From: UMGS75 sp051872775 | GTDB taxonomy: Bacteria; Bacillota_I; Bacilli_A; ML615J-28; CAG-313 | Length of the DNA: 33,506 nt | Reading direction: 5' to 3' | NCBI GenBank assembly: GCA_051872775.1 | Contig: JBJEEE010000065.1 | Span: 1 to 33,506, forward strand | In this document: one piece after another, positions 32,224-33,506 of the stretch | Position numbering within the stretch: the stretch's first letter is position 1 | How the letters are laid out: each line of letters opens with the position of its first letter | Program-made: the position numbers and the translations under genes | The notes under the pieces: model-generated | Seen by the model: only the letters and a program-made list of their open reading frames with translations | Told to the model about the DNA's origin: nothing | Databases searched by the model: none

Positions 32224-33245
32224 AAGTAGAAGAATTTGATTATGAACTTCCCCAAGAGTTAATTGCGCAAACACCGCTAGAACAAAGAAGTAATTCAAGA
32301 TTACTTGTTTTAGATAAAAAAACAGGGGAAATCAAGCACCAACATTTTTATGATATAATTGATTATTTATCTGATAATGATGTTTTAGTATTGAATGATA
32401 CTAAAGTGCTTCCCTCAAGAATTTACGGGATAAAAGAAGAAACCAAAGCATATATCGAAGTATTATTACTAAAGGAAATAAAGAAAAACGTATGGACTGC
32501 TCTTACAAAACCCGCAAGAAGAGTAAAACTTGGTACAGTTATTTCCTTTAATGATGGACTTCTAAAAGCCAAATGTGTTAGGGTTGGTGAAGATGGAGAA
32601 CGAGATTTCGAAATGATTTATGACGGTATATTTATTGAAATACTTGAAAAAATCGGTTCAATGCCGCTTCCCCCATACATTCATGAAAAACTAAAAGATG
32701 GTAATCGTTATCAAACGGTATATGCAAAAGAGTATGGAAGTGCAGCTGCTCCAACAGCTGGTCTCCACTTCACTAAAGAATTAATAGAAAAATTGAAACA
32801 AAAAAATGTAACAATATGTTATGTTACCCTTCATGTTGGTCTTGGAACTTTTCGACCTGTAAGTGTTGAAAATGTCGAAGATCATCATATGCATAGCGAA
32901 GTTTATCATATGAGTAAAGAAGTAGCAGAAACGCTAAATAACGCTAAATCTCAAGGTAAACGTATTATTTGTGTTGGTACAACATCAACTAGAACCCTAG
33001 AAAGTATCTATACAAAGTATAATAAGTTTGTAGAAACAACGGAAGATACTAATATTTTTATCTATCCTCCATATGAGTTTAAAGCAGTGGATGCGTTAAT
33101 TACTAATTTCCATTTGCCAAAGTCAACGCTAATTATGCTAGTTAGTGCACTTGCGGGAAAGGACTTTATTATGAATGCATATCATGAAGCAGTTAAAGAA
33201 AAGTATCGTTTCTTTTCATTTGGCGATGCAATGTTTATAAAATAA
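32220..33245 (+). CDS. queA: tRNA preQ1(34) S-adenosylmethionine ribosyltransferase-isomerase QueA
   Basis: QueA transfers and rearranges the ribosyl part of SAM onto preQ1 in tRNA, giving epoxyqueuosine, the substrate of QueH (9216-9830). The 341-residue protein has the family landmarks EFDYELPQELIAQTPLEQR, DVLVLNDTKVLPSRIYG, IGSMPLPPYIHEKL, YAKEYGSAAAPTAGLHFT, THVGLGTFRPV (here LHVGLGTFRPV), GTTSTRTLES and ALITNFHLPKSTLIMLVSAL. The start is TTG at 32220, fixed by GAGGAGG (32207-32213) and overlapping the ruvB stop by 4 bp. ruvB-queA is a common Firmicute pair; tgt, which often follows, is not in the window. Confidence 0.96.
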   Translation: MKVEEFDYELPQELIAQTPLEQRSNSRLLVLDKKTGEIKHQHFYDIIDYLSDNDVLVLNDTKVLPSRIYGIKEETKAYIEVLLLKEIKKNVWTALTKPARRVKLGTVISFNDGLLKAKCVRVGEDGERDFEMIYDGIFIEILEKIGSMPLPPYIHEKLKDGNRYQTVYAKEYGSAAAPTAGLHFTKELIEKLKQKNVTICYVTLHVGLGTFRPVSVENVEDHHMHSEVYHMSKEVAETLNNAKSQGKRIICVGTTSTRTLESIYTKYNKFVETTEDTNIFIYPPYEFKAVDALITNFHLPKSTLIMLVSALAGKDFIMNAYHEAVKEKYRFFSFGDAMFIK

Positions 33246-33297
33246 ATACTTAGTAATAAAGTATAATAATACCCTATTATGAATAATATAATAATAG

Positions 33298-33327
33298 AAG
33301 CAATTGATATAATGCAATTGCTTTTTT
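33298..33327 (+). terminator. Terminator of ruvB-queA
   Basis: AAGCAATTG (33298-33306) pairs with CAATTGCTT (33315-33323) with a T run. No gene is recognisable in the remaining 179 bases, apart from a short palindrome at 33370-33386. Confidence 0.85.
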
Positions 33328-33506
33328 ATTTGATAATCATATTATAGGAAATAATTGTTAAGTTAAAACTAGAATATTGTATTCTAAATAAAGGAGTTAT
33401 AATAATAACTAATATAAATTTATAAGTAAAATGAAATAATAGTAAAAAGAAATGTCAATAACTTTGCAATTTTACAAAAAAATTAAGAAACATAAGCATA
33501 ATTATT

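Noticed and set aside
1..33506. UGA=Trp genetic code (Mycoplasma-like)
   Set aside because: lepB, ftsY, ruvB and the 7443 frame end in TGA at the expected place, and RF2 is encoded.
1..33506. Mobile elements, prophage, CRISPR, tRNA or rRNA
   Set aside because: No transposase or integrase, no repeat-spacer array and no cloverleaf or rRNA signature was seen on reading both strands.

Overview
The window is AT-rich bacterial chromosome from a low-GC Gram-positive lineage (Bacilli sensu lato, Mollicutes relatives or Erysipelotrichia-like). This rests on Bacillus-type gene neighbourhoods (infC-rpmI-rplT, hpf..secA..prfB, lepB-rbgA-rnhB, ftsY-ylxM-ffh), strong AGGAGG-type ribosome binding sites, a long-form HPF and an L20-leader-like element. 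TGA is used as a stop (ends of lepB, ftsY, ruvB and the 82-codon ORF after leuS) and RF2 is present, so the code is standard and this is not a UGA=Trp mycoplasma. The content is mostly housekeeping. I see no rRNA, tRNA, CRISPR, transposon or prophage.

Layout. 1-1475: the infC-rpmI-rplT operon behind an attenuator-like leader; infC appears to start at a rare AUC codon. 1498-3918 (-): a secreted metallophosphatase with three Ig-like repeats and an unusual Cys-containing C-terminal anchor. 4082-7722: a DUF1189-like membrane protein, leuS and a small ORF. 7755-8435: hpf with its own promoter, a 5'UTR inverted repeat and a terminator. 8498-9830: a HAD protein and queH. 9925-16737: secA, cysK-like, cysE, prfB, a YitT protein and recX, closely spaced. 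16777-18883: a 45-codon ORF, then an FMN riboswitch controlling a RibU-glycerate kinase fusion. 18864-19682 (-): a Cof-type HAD phosphatase. 19871-25228: a membrane protein of unknown function, a soluble FtsK/SftA-like translocase, lepB, rbgA and rnhB. 25428-27591: topA behind a perfect-consensus promoter. 27619-27749: an apparent independent small-RNA gene. 27764-30536: ftsY-ylxM-ffh. 30582-33245: ruvA (-) diverging from ruvB-queA (+). The last 260 bases have no recognisable gene.

How the genes fit together. Protein export and membrane targeting dominate: SecA, FtsY, Ffh, signal peptidase I and a secreted substrate. Translation is represented by IF3, L35, L20, LeuRS, HPF, RF2 and RbgA. DNA maintenance is represented by RecX, RuvA, RuvB, RNase HII, TopA and FtsK. 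QueH and QueA both belong to queuosine synthesis. The cysteine pair encodes the two steps from serine to cysteine.

The best candidates for something undescribed are the C-rich three-hairpin RNA between topA and ftsY, the in-frame fusion of a riboflavin transporter subunit to glycerate kinase under FMN control, and the divergent ruvA/ruvB arrangement with a good promoter firing antisense into ruvA. All calls come from reading sequence motifs by eye; no database search was run.
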